A stretch of DNA of 58,687 nucleotides, from NCBI GenBank assembly GCA_049644305.1, contig JBARRQ010000007.1, positions 1 to 58,687 on the forward strand, given 5' to 3'. Shown here one piece after another: positions 41,261 through 52,705 of this stretch. The first letter of the stretch is position 1. Every line of letters starts with the position of its first letter. The stretch is from AC-32 sp049644305 (GTDB taxonomy: Bacteria > Actinomycetota > Thermoleophilia > Gaiellales > Gaiellaceae). Below the pieces are notes generated by a model. The model saw only the letters and a program-made list of their open reading frames with translations. It did not search any database and was not told the DNA's origin. The position numbers and the translations under genes were made by a program.

Positions 41261-41338
41261 GGTAGGCTGAACGCCATGGCAGGGGGGCGGGTCGGGACCC
41301 GAAGTTACTCGCGCGCGTGAACCTTTGAAGGGCGCGAG
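41261..41338 (+). repeat. Repeated leaderless micro-ORF / hairpin element, copy B
   Basis: Bases 41261-41301 match copy A at 40 of 41 positions: TAGGCT (41263-41268), 7 nt, ATG 41276, hairpin CGGGT-CGGG-ACCCG (41288-41301). The ORF is 14 codons (41276-41320, MAGGRVGTRSYSRA). A second hairpin pairs CTCGCGC 41308-41314 with GCGCGAG 41332-41338, in the same place as copy A's second stem. Relative to A there is a 2-nt insertion in the GCGC run that changes the reading frame, so the RNA shape is kept better than the peptide tail. It lies between the histidine kinase stop and a convergent methyltransferase. Confidence 0.6.
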
Positions 41339-41373
41339 GTGCCGGGCCGCCTGCGAGCGCTTGCTTCTCTCGC

Positions 41374-42012
41374 CTAGCGGCGCTCGAGCACGCTCACGTG
41401 CCACAGCCAGCCGGAATGCTCGCTGACCGGTGTGAAACCGGCGTCCGCCGCGGCGCCGAGGATTCTTCGGTGAGCATGGACGTACGAGCCGAACCGATAC
41501 ACCAAGCGGAACCAGGCATCGACCGCGTGCCAACCAATGCGGATCCACCAGGAATCACGGGGAAAGCTCAGCGCAAGCAGTCGCCGGGCATGGAGCGCCG
41601 CAGACCCGACCAGCGCTTCCGGATCCGGATAACAGCAAACCACGCGGTGCATCACGACCACGTCCGCCGGCTCGAGGGCGGTGCCGACCTCGACGAAGTC
41701 GCCGTGCCTTCGGCCAACGCGGCCCTGTAGCCCGTTCTCCGCGAGCAATGCGGCCGCTTCCTCGTCGTACTCCTCCGAGAGCTCGACCACGGTCGCCTCC
41801 CGCGCGCCGGCCTTGAGGAGCTCGATGTCGATTGTGCCGACGCCGCCCCCGACCTCGAGCACGGTCGCATCCGCGACGCCGCGCTCGGTGAGCCCGTCGA
41901 CGATGTACTGCGCGGTCTCGTCGAGTCCCTTCCGGCGGTACCGCCGCGCGTCGCGTCGCGCCTGACGCTTGCTGAAGACCCTTCCATAGCTTCGGGCGCA
42001 GCAGCTGCTCAC
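41374..42012 (-). CDS. Class I SAM-dependent methyltransferase
   Basis: The 212-residue protein has SAM motif I VLEVGGGVGTIDIELL, an acidic end of strand 2 (VVELSEEYDEEA), HGDFVEVG and DVVVMHRVVCCYPDPEALV. The N-terminal ARRYRRKGLDETAQYIVDGL helix resembles small-molecule methyltransferases near magnesium-protoporphyrin or rRNA-type families; the substrate is unknown. GTG 42012 follows TAGACT by 7 nt on the minus strand. Longer upstream readings would run antisense through the ANTAR gene and are rejected. Confidence 0.8.
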   Translation of the reverse strand: MSSCCARSYGRVFSKRQARRDARRYRRKGLDETAQYIVDGLTERGVADATVLEVGGGVGTIDIELLKAGAREATVVELSEEYDEEAAALLAENGLQGRVGRRHGDFVEVGTALEPADVVVMHRVVCCYPDPEALVGSAALHARRLLALSFPRDSWWIRIGWHAVDAWFRLVYRFGSYVHAHRRILGAAADAGFTPVSEHSGWLWHVSVLERR

Positions 42013-42019
42013 CGTGCGC

Positions 42020-42029
42020 AGTCTACGAT
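42020..42029. promoter_or_regulatory. Interlocked divergent leaderless promoters (methyltransferase / ANTAR)
   Basis: Minus strand: TAGACT (42025-42020), 7 nt, GTG 42012. Plus strand: TACGAT (42024-42029), 7 nt, GTG 42037. The two -10 boxes share two base pairs, so one polymerase should exclude the other. Confidence 0.6.
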
Positions 42030-42036
42030 CCTCGGC

Positions 42037-42609
42037 GTGCGGATCCTCGTCGCAGAAGACGAGACGATCATTCGTCTCGACCTGAAGGAACTGCTCGAGC
42101 GGGCCGGCTTCGAGGTGTGCGCCGAGGCAAGGGACGGGGTCGAGGCCGTCGAGCTCGCCCGTAGCGAACGGCCCGATCTCGCAGTGCTCGACGTCAAGAT
42201 GCCGCGGCTCGATGGAATCGAGGCTGCGCGCCGGATCCTGGACGAACGCCCGATTCCGATCGTGATGCTGACCGCGTACGGCCAGGACGAGCTCGTTTCG
42301 CGCGCTGTCGAAGCGGGTGTCTTCGGGTACCTCGTCAAGCCGTTCCGCGAACAGGATCTCTTGCCCGCGATCCGGACCGCGCAGGCGCGGCACGAGGAGC
42401 TCTCGGCACTGCGCGAGCAGGCCGACTCCCTTGCAGAGGCGCTGGCCGCCCGAAAGGCGATCGAGCGGGCAAAGGGCCTGCTGATGGAGCGGGAGAGCCT
42501 CACCGAGCAGGAGGCGTTCGCCCGGCTGCGCAAGGCGAGTCAGGTATCCGGAAGGCCGATGAAGGTCGTCGCCGAGGCAGTGGTCGCCACCTTCGAACGA
42601 GAGCCTTAG
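42037..42609 (+). CDS. ANTAR-domain response regulator (RNA-binding antiterminator)
   Basis: The 190-residue protein has a receiver domain (RILVAEDETIIRLDLKELL, phospho-Asp in LAVLDVKMPRLDG, Lys in FGYLVKPF), a coiled linker and a C-terminal ANTAR domain (KAIERAKGLLMERESLTEQEAFARLRKASQ). ANTAR proteins bind paired RNA hairpins and prevent termination. The partner kinase is probably the HisKA_2 protein encoded at 39801. GTG 42037 is 7 nt after TACGAT. Confidence 0.93.
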   Translation: MRILVAEDETIIRLDLKELLERAGFEVCAEARDGVEAVELARSERPDLAVLDVKMPRLDGIEAARRILDERPIPIVMLTAYGQDELVSRAVEAGVFGYLVKPFREQDLLPAIRTAQARHEELSALREQADSLAEALAARKAIERAKGLLMERESLTEQEAFARLRKASQVSGRPMKVVAEAVVATFEREP

Positions 42610-42633
42610 CCGCGTCGGCAGAATGGGGGCGCG

Positions 42634-43431
42634 ATGTCAGTTCTCCATTCCCGCCGCTGGCGCCGCCGCTTGACCATCACGACGCTTGTCGTGGCGGTCG
42701 GCGGGCCGCTCATCTACCTTGGAGTCCACTTCTCGACCCCCGGTAATCCCGGGAACCCAACCGGGCCGGCGGTCACCGACTACCAGCAGCCCAAAGCCGT
42801 GCCGTTCACGCTGGCGAATCAGCACGCGGTCCGCCAAGTCCTCAGGAACTTCATCAGCACGGCCGTGGTTCGCCGAAATGTCCGGCGATCGTGGGACCTC
42901 GTCTCGCCGAGCCTTCGTGAGGGTGTCACCCGGAAGCAGTGGAATCGAGGCGACATCCCGGTCGTTCCCTATCCGGCGGCGAACAGGGGCCTCGGACAAT
43001 GGAGCTTCGTTCAGTACTCGTATGTGAAGACGGTGGGGCTCGAAGTCTTCCTCTTCCCTCAACCGGGCTCGGGGTACTCGGCGATGACCGCGGACGTCGA
43101 GCTGGTCAAGGGACGGGATAGACGCTGGCGGGTTGACTACTGGATGCCGAAGAGGTTCCACGGCCCACCGGCGGTTGCGGCGCAAGCAAAGGCGCGGCCG
43201 AAACTGAAAGCCGGCGGGACGGTAAAGAGCAGGCACCGCACGAGGTCGACCCGCACAGCCCACCCCGCCATGCCCTCGGTGGTCGGGCCGCATCCCAGCC
43301 GTCTCTGGTGGATCGTCCCGATCGGCGTGGTTTCTCTCTTGATCGTCCTCCCGCTGGCGATCATGGTGGCCTTGTGGTACCAGAACCGCAAGGCACGGCG
43401 CGAGTACCTGCGCGGGACCGAGCGGGTCTAG
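42634..43431 (+). CDS. Two-TM extracytoplasmic protein of unknown function
   Basis: The 265-residue protein has an N-terminal TM helix (LTITTLVVAVGGPLIYLGV), a ~190-residue extracytoplasmic region and a C-terminal TM helix (WWIVPIGVVSLLIVLPLAIMVALWY) with a basic tail. The outer domain includes RNFISTAVVRRNVRRSWDLVSPSLREG and VELVKGRDRRWRVDYWMP, resembling NTF2-like or lumazine-binding folds seen in small envelope proteins; this is only a guess. ATG 42634 is used, with CAGAAT 9 nt upstream. Confidence 0.65.
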   Translation: MSVLHSRRWRRRLTITTLVVAVGGPLIYLGVHFSTPGNPGNPTGPAVTDYQQPKAVPFTLANQHAVRQVLRNFISTAVVRRNVRRSWDLVSPSLREGVTRKQWNRGDIPVVPYPAANRGLGQWSFVQYSYVKTVGLEVFLFPQPGSGYSAMTADVELVKGRDRRWRVDYWMPKRFHGPPAVAAQAKARPKLKAGGTVKSRHRTRSTRTAHPAMPSVVGPHPSRLWWIVPIGVVSLLIVLPLAIMVALWYQNRKARREYLRGTERV

Positions 43432-43459
43432 CTCGAGAACGCGTCCGGCTCGATCGAGC

Positions 43460-45334
<1,875 letters not shown>

Positions 45335-45340
45335 GACCTA

Positions 45341-45346
45341 AGCCTA
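45341..45346 (-). promoter_or_regulatory. -10 box TAGGCT of the ABC-F gene
   Basis: On the minus strand TAGGCT is followed by 6 nt and GTG 45334. The same hexamer drives repeat copies A and B and the O-methyltransferase. Confidence 0.5.
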
Positions 45347-45392
45347 GGCTCGCCAGCCGCTTCGGCGGGCTTTGCCGCTCGTCGTCTCGCAG

Positions 45393-47240
45393 CTAGGCGA
45401 CGGCGCGGGCGCCGACGAGCGACCGAGCCGCCTCGGCGATGTGTTCTGCGTCAATCCCGGCGGCAGCCATGAGCTCGGCGGGCTTGCCCGAGCCTGGCAT
45501 GTCGCGCACGGCGAGTCGCATCACCCGAGCCGGCGCATCCCCGTCGGAGAGCGCCTCCAGCACGGCGTCGCCGATGCCTCCTTCGGGCCAGTGATCCTCG
45601 ACGGTCAGGACGCGACCTCCGGTGGCCTCGGCGGCGGCGCGCAGCGTCTCCCCGTCGGCCGGCTTCACCGAGTAGAGGTCGATCACCCGCGCCGAGATCC
45701 CCTCGGCCTCGAGCTGTTCCGCGGCCTTGAGCGCCTCGTGCAGGGTGATCCCGGCTCCGACGATCGCCACGTCGTCACCGTCGTGCAGGACGCGTGAGCC
45801 GCCGATCGGGAACTCCTCGTCCGCGCCGTAGACGACCGGCGTCGCCGCGCGCGTGGTCCGCAGGAACACAATCCCTTCCCGGTCGGCCATCTGCTCGACC
45901 AGCTTCGCCGTCTGGTTGGCGTCACACGGGTAGAGGACAGTTGAGCCGTGGACGGCGCGCATCATCGCGAGGTCCTCGAGCGCCATCTGTGACGGGCCGT
46001 CCTCGCCGATCGAGACGCCGGCGTGCGAGCCGCAGAGCCGAATGTTCGCCTCGCTGATGGCGGCCATGCGGATGAAGTCGTAGGCCCGACTGAAGAACAC
46101 CGCGAACGAAGAAGCGAACGGCACCCAGTTGCGCACCTGCAAGCCGACCGCGGCTGCTACGAGTTGCTGCTCCGCGATGTACATCTCGAAGTACCGCTCC
46201 GGATGGGCCTCGGCGAAGATCTCTGCGAAGGTCGAGTTGTTGACCTCACCGTCCAGCGCGACGACGTCACCGCGCGCCGATCCCAGCGCTGCGAGGGCGT
46301 CGCCGTAGGCGCGTCTGGTGGCGACTTCCTCGCCCTCGTCCCAGCTCGGCAGCTCCAACGCGCCCGACGTCTCGAAGCGATGCGGTGCCTGGCTGCGATC
46401 GGGCTTCGCCACGTCCACGACGATGTTCCGCACGCCGCCGAGCTCCCTGATCGCGCCTTCGGGATCGTCGAGCGCCTTGCCGTGCCAGCCGGGCTTGTTC
46501 TCGACCTCCTTGACGCCCTTGCCCTTGATCGTCTTCGCGATCACGACGGTGGGCCGCCCCTCGGTCGAGACGGCCTCCGCGTAGGCGCGATCGACGGCCT
46601 CGACGTCGTGGCCGTCGATTTCGATCGCATGCCAGCCGAAGGCGCTTGCCCGCTCGGCGTAGGAGTCGAGGTCCCATCCGTGCATCGTCTCGCCGCGCTG
46701 CCCGAGCCTGTTTACGTCGATGATCGCGGTCAGGTTGTCGAGCCCGTAGAAGGCCGCATGCTCGAACGCCTCCCACATCGAGCCCTCGGCCATCTCGCTG
46801 TCGCCGCAGAGAACCCAGATCCGGTAGGGCAGACGGTCGAGCTTCTTGCCGGCGAGCGCGATCCCCACGCCGTACGGAAGCCCCTGCCCGAGCGAGCCGG
46901 TCGCCACGTCGACCCATGTGATCGCCGGCGTCGGGTGACCCTGGAGCCTGCTCCCGAACGTGCGGAAGGTAAGGAGCTCCTCCAGGTCGATTGCTCCCGC
47001 CGCCCGGTAGAGCGAATAGAGCAAGGGCGAAGCGTGGCCCTTCGAGAAGATCAGGTGGTCGTTGTGAGGATCGTCCGGCGTGTCGAAGTCGTAGTGGAGG
47101 TATTTCGCCAGCAGCACGGCCATGAGGTCGGCTGCGGACATCGAGGAGGTGGGGTGTCCCGACTTGGTGACTGCGCTGCTGCGAATCGAGTCGACCCGCA
47201 ACTGTTGGCCCAGCTCGCGCCAGCGCTCGACGTCGGTCAT
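45393..47240 (-). CDS. tkt: Transketolase
   Basis: The 615-residue TPP enzyme exchanges two-carbon units in the pentose-phosphate pathway. It shows SGHPTSSMSAADLMAVL, FSKGHASPLLYSL, the TPP motif CGDSEMAEGSMWEAFEHAAFYGLDN-type region, catalytic Glu in ALDGEVNNSTF, and a transketolase C-terminal domain (GGRVLTVEDHWPEGGIGDAV). The length is that of the shorter, animal/archaeal-type transketolases. It is divergent from rpiB across 20 bp, so tkt and the pentose-phosphate operon share a control region. Confidence 0.95.
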   Translation of the reverse strand: MTDVERWRELGQQLRVDSIRSSAVTKSGHPTSSMSAADLMAVLLAKYLHYDFDTPDDPHNDHLIFSKGHASPLLYSLYRAAGAIDLEELLTFRTFGSRLQGHPTPAITWVDVATGSLGQGLPYGVGIALAGKKLDRLPYRIWVLCGDSEMAEGSMWEAFEHAAFYGLDNLTAIIDVNRLGQRGETMHGWDLDSYAERASAFGWHAIEIDGHDVEAVDRAYAEAVSTEGRPTVVIAKTIKGKGVKEVENKPGWHGKALDDPEGAIRELGGVRNIVVDVAKPDRSQAPHRFETSGALELPSWDEGEEVATRRAYGDALAALGSARGDVVALDGEVNNSTFAEIFAEAHPERYFEMYIAEQQLVAAAVGLQVRNWVPFASSFAVFFSRAYDFIRMAAISEANIRLCGSHAGVSIGEDGPSQMALEDLAMMRAVHGSTVLYPCDANQTAKLVEQMADREGIVFLRTTRAATPVVYGADEEFPIGGSRVLHDGDDVAIVGAGITLHEALKAAEQLEAEGISARVIDLYSVKPADGETLRAAAEATGGRVLTVEDHWPEGGIGDAVLEALSDGDAPARVMRLAVRDMPGSGKPAELMAAAGIDAEHIAEAARSLVGARAVA

Positions 47241-47245
47241 GCGGG

Positions 47246-47252
47246 TAACGTA
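47246..47252. promoter_or_regulatory. Overlapping divergent -10 boxes, tkt / rpiB operon
   Basis: Minus strand: TACGTT (47252-47247), 6 nt, ATG 47240. Plus strand: TAACGT (47246-47251), 9 nt, ATG 47261. The boxes overlap by five bases within a 20-bp gap, so the two halves of the pathway may be transcribed in competition. Confidence 0.45.
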
Positions 47253-47260
47253 ACGGTCCG

Positions 47261-47719
47261 ATGAAAGTCGCGGTCGCCTTTGATCACCGCGGCGTCAAGC
47301 TGCGCGAGCGTGTCCTGGCCGAGATCGTCGAGCTCGGGCACGAGACGATCGACCTCGGCACCGACCGCCCGAAGCCCCGGATCGACTATCCGGACAAGGC
47401 GCGGGAGGTGGGCGAGGCGATCCTCTCCGGCGAGGCCGAGCGTGGCGTGCTCGTCTGCGGCTCCGGGGTGGGCGCATCGGTTGCCGCGAACAAGATCGCC
47501 GGGATCAGAGCGGCCGTCTGCCACGACACGTACTCGGCGCACCAGGGCGTCGAGCACGACAAGATGAACCTGCTCTGCCTCGGCTCGGAGGTTGTCGGCC
47601 CTGAGCTCACGGCCGAGCTCCTGCGAGCGTTCCTGGCTGCGCGCTTCAACGGAGGCGAGCGCTACGTGCGGAGGCTTGAGAAGATCGAGGAACTGGAAGG
47701 GGAAAGGACATATGGGTAA
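47261..47719 (+). CDS. rpiB: Ribose-5-phosphate isomerase B
   Basis: The 152-residue RpiB-family enzyme interconverts ribose-5-P and ribulose-5-P. It has VAFDHRGVKLRERV, TDRPKPRIDYPDKA, the active-site loop VCGSGVGASVAANKIAGIRAA and CHDTYSAHQGVEHDKMNLLCLGS. It is the first gene of a seven-gene run (rpiB-tal-ORF39-pgi-gnd-zwf-opcA) and overlaps tal by 8 nt. Confidence 0.95.
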   Translation: MKVAVAFDHRGVKLRERVLAEIVELGHETIDLGTDRPKPRIDYPDKAREVGEAILSGEAERGVLVCGSGVGASVAANKIAGIRAAVCHDTYSAHQGVEHDKMNLLCLGSEVVGPELTAELLRAFLAARFNGGERYVRRLEKIEELEGERTYG

Positions 47720-48818
47720 GTCCCGCCTGCAGGAACTGTCCGAGCTCGGGCAGAGCGTCTGGATCGACTACCTCTCGCGCCGGCTGGTCCACGGCGGCGA
47801 GCTCGAGCGACTGATGCGCGAGGACGCGGTCGTCGGCGTCACGTCGAATCCGACCATCTTCCAGAAGGCGATCTCGGAGGGCGACGCCTACGACGAGCAG
47901 CTTCGCGAGGTGCTGACCATCGTGGACGACCCCAAGGAAGTCTTTCTCGAGCTCGCGGTCAAGGACGTCCAGGACGCCTGCGACCTGCTGCTCCCCGTGT
48001 GGGACGACGGAGACGGGAAAGACGGCTACGTCTCGATCGAGGTCGACCCGAATCTCGCTTACGACACCGTCGGCACGATCGCCGAAGCGCAGCGACTCCA
48101 CGAGCTGGTAGCCCGGCCGAACTGCTTCGTCAAGATCCCGGGGACCGAGCCCGGCCTGCCTGCGATCGAGGAGATGATCGCGCGCGGGAGGAACATCAAC
48201 GTCACGTTGATCTTCTCGCTCGAGCGCTACGTCTCCGTTGTCGAGGCGTACCTGCGCGGCCTCGAGCGGCTCGTGGACGGCGGCGGTGATCCGTCCGACG
48301 TCGCCTCGGTTGCCAGCTTCTTCGTGTCCCGGGTCGATACCGAGGCGGACCGGCGGCTGGACGAGGCGGGCGCGCCTCCGGAGCTCAAGGGCAAGCTCGC
48401 CGTTTCCAATGCGAAGCTCGCCTACCAGCGCTACAAGGAGCTGTTCGCGGGCGAGCGCTGGGAGCGCCTGCGCGCGAAGGGAGCGGGAACCCAGCGCTGC
48501 CTCTGGGCGTCGACGTCCACGAAGAACCCGGAGTACCGCGACGTCATGTACGTCGAGGAGCTGATCGGCCCCGAGACCGTGAACACGATGCCGGAGGAGA
48601 CGATCAAGGCCTTCGAGGATCACGGCGTCGTGGCCCTGACGCTGGAGCAGGACATCGAGGAGGCGCGCCGCGTATTCGAGCAAATCGCCAAGGCGGGGGT
48701 CGACTACGACGATGTCGTCGCCGTGCTCGAGCGCGAGGGCGTGCAGAAGTTCGCCGACTCGTTCGCTGAGTTGTTGAGCGGCGTGCGGGCGAAGCGCGGC
48801 GAGCTGGTCTCGGCCTGA
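47712..48818 (+). CDS. tal: Transaldolase
   Basis: The 368-residue enzyme transfers a dihydroxyacetone unit through a Schiff base. Landmarks are GVTSNPTIFQKAI, YVSIEVDP, NCFVKIPGT (active-site Lys), NVTLIFS, SFFVSRVDTEADRR and WASTSTKNPEYRD. ATG 47712 was chosen: GGAAAGGA precedes it and it overlaps the rpiB stop. In many bacteria this protein is fused to phosphoglucose isomerase; here the two are separate genes with a 39-codon ORF between them. Confidence 0.94.
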   Translation: MGKSRLQELSELGQSVWIDYLSRRLVHGGELERLMREDAVVGVTSNPTIFQKAISEGDAYDEQLREVLTIVDDPKEVFLELAVKDVQDACDLLLPVWDDGDGKDGYVSIEVDPNLAYDTVGTIAEAQRLHELVARPNCFVKIPGTEPGLPAIEEMIARGRNINVTLIFSLERYVSVVEAYLRGLERLVDGGGDPSDVASVASFFVSRVDTEADRRLDEAGAPPELKGKLAVSNAKLAYQRYKELFAGERWERLRAKGAGTQRCLWASTSTKNPEYRDVMYVEELIGPETVNTMPEETIKAFEDHGVVALTLEQDIEEARRVFEQIAKAGVDYDDVVAVLEREGVQKFADSFAELLSGVRAKRGELVSA

Positions 48819-48829
48819 AGGCCGGCGCC

Positions 48830-48949
48830 ATGGAGCCTTACTCCGAGGTAACGGGCGAGGGCTCGGTGGTTGCCCTCATCCACGTGCCGGGCATGGAGCG
48901 TCCCGAGGAGTTCGACGAGCTGGTGCTCGGCTTCCTGGAGTCGGTTTGA
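48830..48949 (+). CDS. 39-residue ORF between tal and pgi
   Basis: ATG 48830 is 11 nt after the tal stop, and its TGA (48947-48949) overlaps the TTG start of pgi (TTGA), so it is placed for translational coupling. The peptide (MEPYSEVTGEGS, then VVALIHVPGMERPEEFD, then ELVLGFLESV) resembles the C-terminal segment of alpha/beta hydrolases, which typically have an H...E-x-P-E-x-F...V-x-x-FL pattern. It may be a degenerate remnant, a linker left from tal-pgi rearrangement, or just a coupling ORF that lets ribosomes reach pgi. Confidence 0.45.
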   Translation: MEPYSEVTGEGSVVALIHVPGMERPEEFDELVLGFLESV

Positions 48950-50315
48950 CCACGATCGCCCCGGCCGAGCTGGTCGAGCGGATATGGGAGCGCGACGCGA
49001 CCCTCTGGACCGGGCGCGACGAGGCCAGGTGGCTCGGGTGGCTCGACGAGCCGATGCGAATGCGGAGCCGGATCGGAGAGCTTCTGCGCTTCGTCGAGGA
49101 GGTCGCTGCGCCAGGCCAGATCGACACCTTCGTCCTCCTCGGCATGGGCGGGTCGAGCCTGGCGCCCGCAGTGTTCAAGCGGAGCTTCGGAGTCGACGGC
49201 TTCCACGTGATCGACACGACCCACCCGGCGATGATTCGGGATCTGACCCGGACGCTCGACTTCGACGCGACGCTCTTCGTCGTTGCCTCCAAGTCCGGCA
49301 CAACGCTCGAGACCCGGTGCCACCTCGACTACTTCTGGGAGCAAGCGGAGAAGCGAGGCGAATTCTTCGCCGCAATCACCGATCCAGGCTCGGAGCTCGA
49401 GACGGTGGTCAGGGAGCGCGGCTTTCTCGCGGCGTTCGACGGCGAGCCGACGATCGGGGGCCGCTACTCGGCTTTGTCGGTGTTCGGGATCGTCCCGGCC
49501 GCGCTGATGGGGGTCGACCTCGAACGCTTCTTCGAGCGAGTCGACGAGACGGTCGAGGCATGCCGTTTCGAGGAGGGAAACCCGGGCCTCGAGCTCGGGC
49601 TCGAGCTCGGGCACGGCTGGCAGGACGGTCGTGACAAGGTGACCATCAATCCGAACACCGGCGACTTCGGTCTCTGGGCCGAGCAGTTGCTGGCCGAGTC
49701 GACCGGCAAGGACGGCAAAGGTCTCGTTCCCGCACCGGGGGAGCCACCTGACGGTCCCGACCGCCAGTCGCCCGAGGTGAGGCTTCCCTCGCCGTACGAG
49801 CTGGGCCAGGAGTTCTACCGTTGGGAGTTCGCCACCGCGGTCGCCGGCTCGATCCTCGAGATCAACCCGTTCGACCAGCCGGACGTACAGGCGGCGAAGG
49901 ACAAGACGAACGAGGTCCTGGAGGCCGGCGGTGAACCAGACGTGGAGCCTCGAGGCTCGCTCGAGGAGCTCTTCGAACAGGCGAGCCCAGGCGACTACGT
50001 CGCGATCCAGGCTTTCATCGACCCCGCGCGAGAGCCAGAGCTCGAGCCGCTGATCGAGCGTGCGCGGCGCGAGACCGGGTGTGTCGTCACGCATGGTCTC
50101 GGACCGCGCTACCTGCACTCGACGGGTCAGCTGCACAAGGGAGGCCCGAACACGGGGCTCTTCATCCAGGTCGTCGACGACCCGGGCGACGAGGTCGCGA
50201 TTCCCGGCCGGAAGTTCGGCTTCCGGCGGCTGATCCGGGCGCAGGCGGCCGGCGACTTCGCCTCGCTCGCGGAGCGAGGACGCAGAATCGTGCGAATCAG
50301 AATGGAGGATCTCTA

Positions 50316-50316
<1 letters not shown>
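48946..50316 (+). CDS. pgi: Glucose-6-phosphate isomerase (TalPGI-type C-half)
   Basis: The 456-residue SIS-fold enzyme interconverts glucose-6-P and fructose-6-P. It shows LLGMGGSSLAPAVFKRSFG, ASKSGTTLETRCHLDYFW, GGRYSALSVFGIVPAALMG, INPFDQPDVQAAKD and a C-terminal HSTGQLHKGGPNTGLFIQ. The sequence corresponds to the C-terminal half of bifunctional transaldolase/phosphoglucose isomerases. The rare TTG start at 48946 overlaps the preceding TGA. gnd follows with a 1-nt overlap. Confidence 0.92.
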
Positions 50317-51190
<874 letters not shown>

Positions 51191-51191
<1 letters not shown>

Positions 51192-52705
51192 TGGCCGTCG
51201 CCGAGCAGCAGGAGAATCCGCTCCTCGAGGGGCTCAGGCTCCAGCCAACGCCCGACCCCTGCGCGCTCGTCATCTTCGGCGCCTCCGGCGACTTGACGAG
51301 GCGCAAGATCTTCCCCGCTCTCTACTCGCTCGCGCTCCGCCGGCTCCTGCCCGAGCACTTCGGCATCGTCGGCGTCGCCCGCACCGAGGAGACGGACAAC
51401 GCGTTTCGCGAGCGGATGAAGGAAGCCGTGCAGGAGTTCGGCCGGGACGACTTTCGCGAGGACGTCTGGGACTGGCTGGCCGAGGGAATGCATTACGTCG
51501 CGACCGACTTCTCCGACGACGCCGGGCAGAACCGCGTCGTCGAGGTGCTGAACGGGCTCGACAAGGAGCGCGGGACGGCCGGCAACCGCGTCTACTACCT
51601 CGCGGTTCCGCCAGACGCGCTTTCGGTACTCGTCCTGAAGATCGGCGAGCGCCGGTCGACCGAGGGATGGACGCGCGTCGTCGTCGAGAAGCCGTTCGGC
51701 AGCGATCTCGCCTCCGCGCAGCAGCTGAATGCCGACCTGAAGGAGCACTTCGAGGAGGACGAGGTCTTCCGGATCGACCACTATCTCGGCAAGACGACGG
51801 TCCAGAACCTGCTCGCCTTGCGCTTCGCAAACGGGATCTTCGAGCCGATCTGGAATCGCCAGTTCGTCGACCACATCCAGATCACGGTTGCCGAGTCGAT
51901 CGGCATCGAGGGCCGCGCAGCGTTCTACGAACAGGCGGGCGCGATTCGCGATGTCTTCCAAAACCACCTGTTGCAGCTCGTCGCGCTGACCGCCATGGAA
52001 CCCCCGATCGACTTCACTGCGGACTCCGTGCGCAACGAGAAGGTCAAAGTGCTGCGGGCCATGCACACTCCGGGCCCAAAGCACGTCGTCCGCGGCCAGT
52101 ACGGACGGGGCTTCGTCGAGGGCGAAGAGGTGCCGGGATATCGCGAGGAGCCGGGCGTGCCACGGGACTCCATGACGGAGACCTATGTCGCAGCGAAGCT
52201 GTTCGTCGACAACTGGCGCTGGGCCGACACGCCCTTCTACGTGCGGGCGGGCAAGCGGCTCGCTCGGCGCGACACGTCGATTGCGATCGAGTTCAAGCGT
52301 GCCCCGCATCCGCCGTTCGAGGATGCCAGCGAGGAGGATCTCCGTCCGAATGTCCTCGTCGTCCACGTCCAGCCGGACGAAGGCGTCTCGCTCGAGTTTG
52401 CAGCCAAGGTGCCCGGCCAGGGAATGAGGCTCCGCACCGTGCACATGGACTTTCTGTACGGCGGGTCATTCCGGACCGGGATCCCGGAGGCCTACGAGCT
52501 GCTGATCCTCGACTGCATGCTCGGAGACGCGACGCTGTTCACGCGCGCGGACGAGGTCGAGGAGCAGTGGTCGCTCGTGGATGCGATCGTCGCCTTCTGG
52601 AAGCGCGACCGCCCCGCGTTCCCCAACTACGAGGCCGGGACGTGGGGGCCTGCTGCGGCGGACGAGTTGATTCGGCGGGACGGGCGGTCGTGGCGGCGGC
52701 ACTAG
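51191..52705 (+). CDS. zwf: Glucose-6-phosphate 1-dehydrogenase
   Basis: The 504-residue enzyme is the entry step of the oxidative pentose-phosphate pathway. It has IFGASGDLTRRKIFPALY (NADP site), VVEKPFGSDLASAQQLN, the active-site RIDHYLGKTTVQNLLALRF and FYVRAGKRLARR. The TGATG overlap with gnd gives coupled translation, and the 3' end overlaps opcA by 16 nt. Confidence 0.96.

Noticed and set aside
41288..41338. Classical ANTAR target (twin hexaloops) in repeat copy B
   Set aside because: The first loop is four nt and the second is long; neither shows the A-x-x-G-x-x hexaloop.
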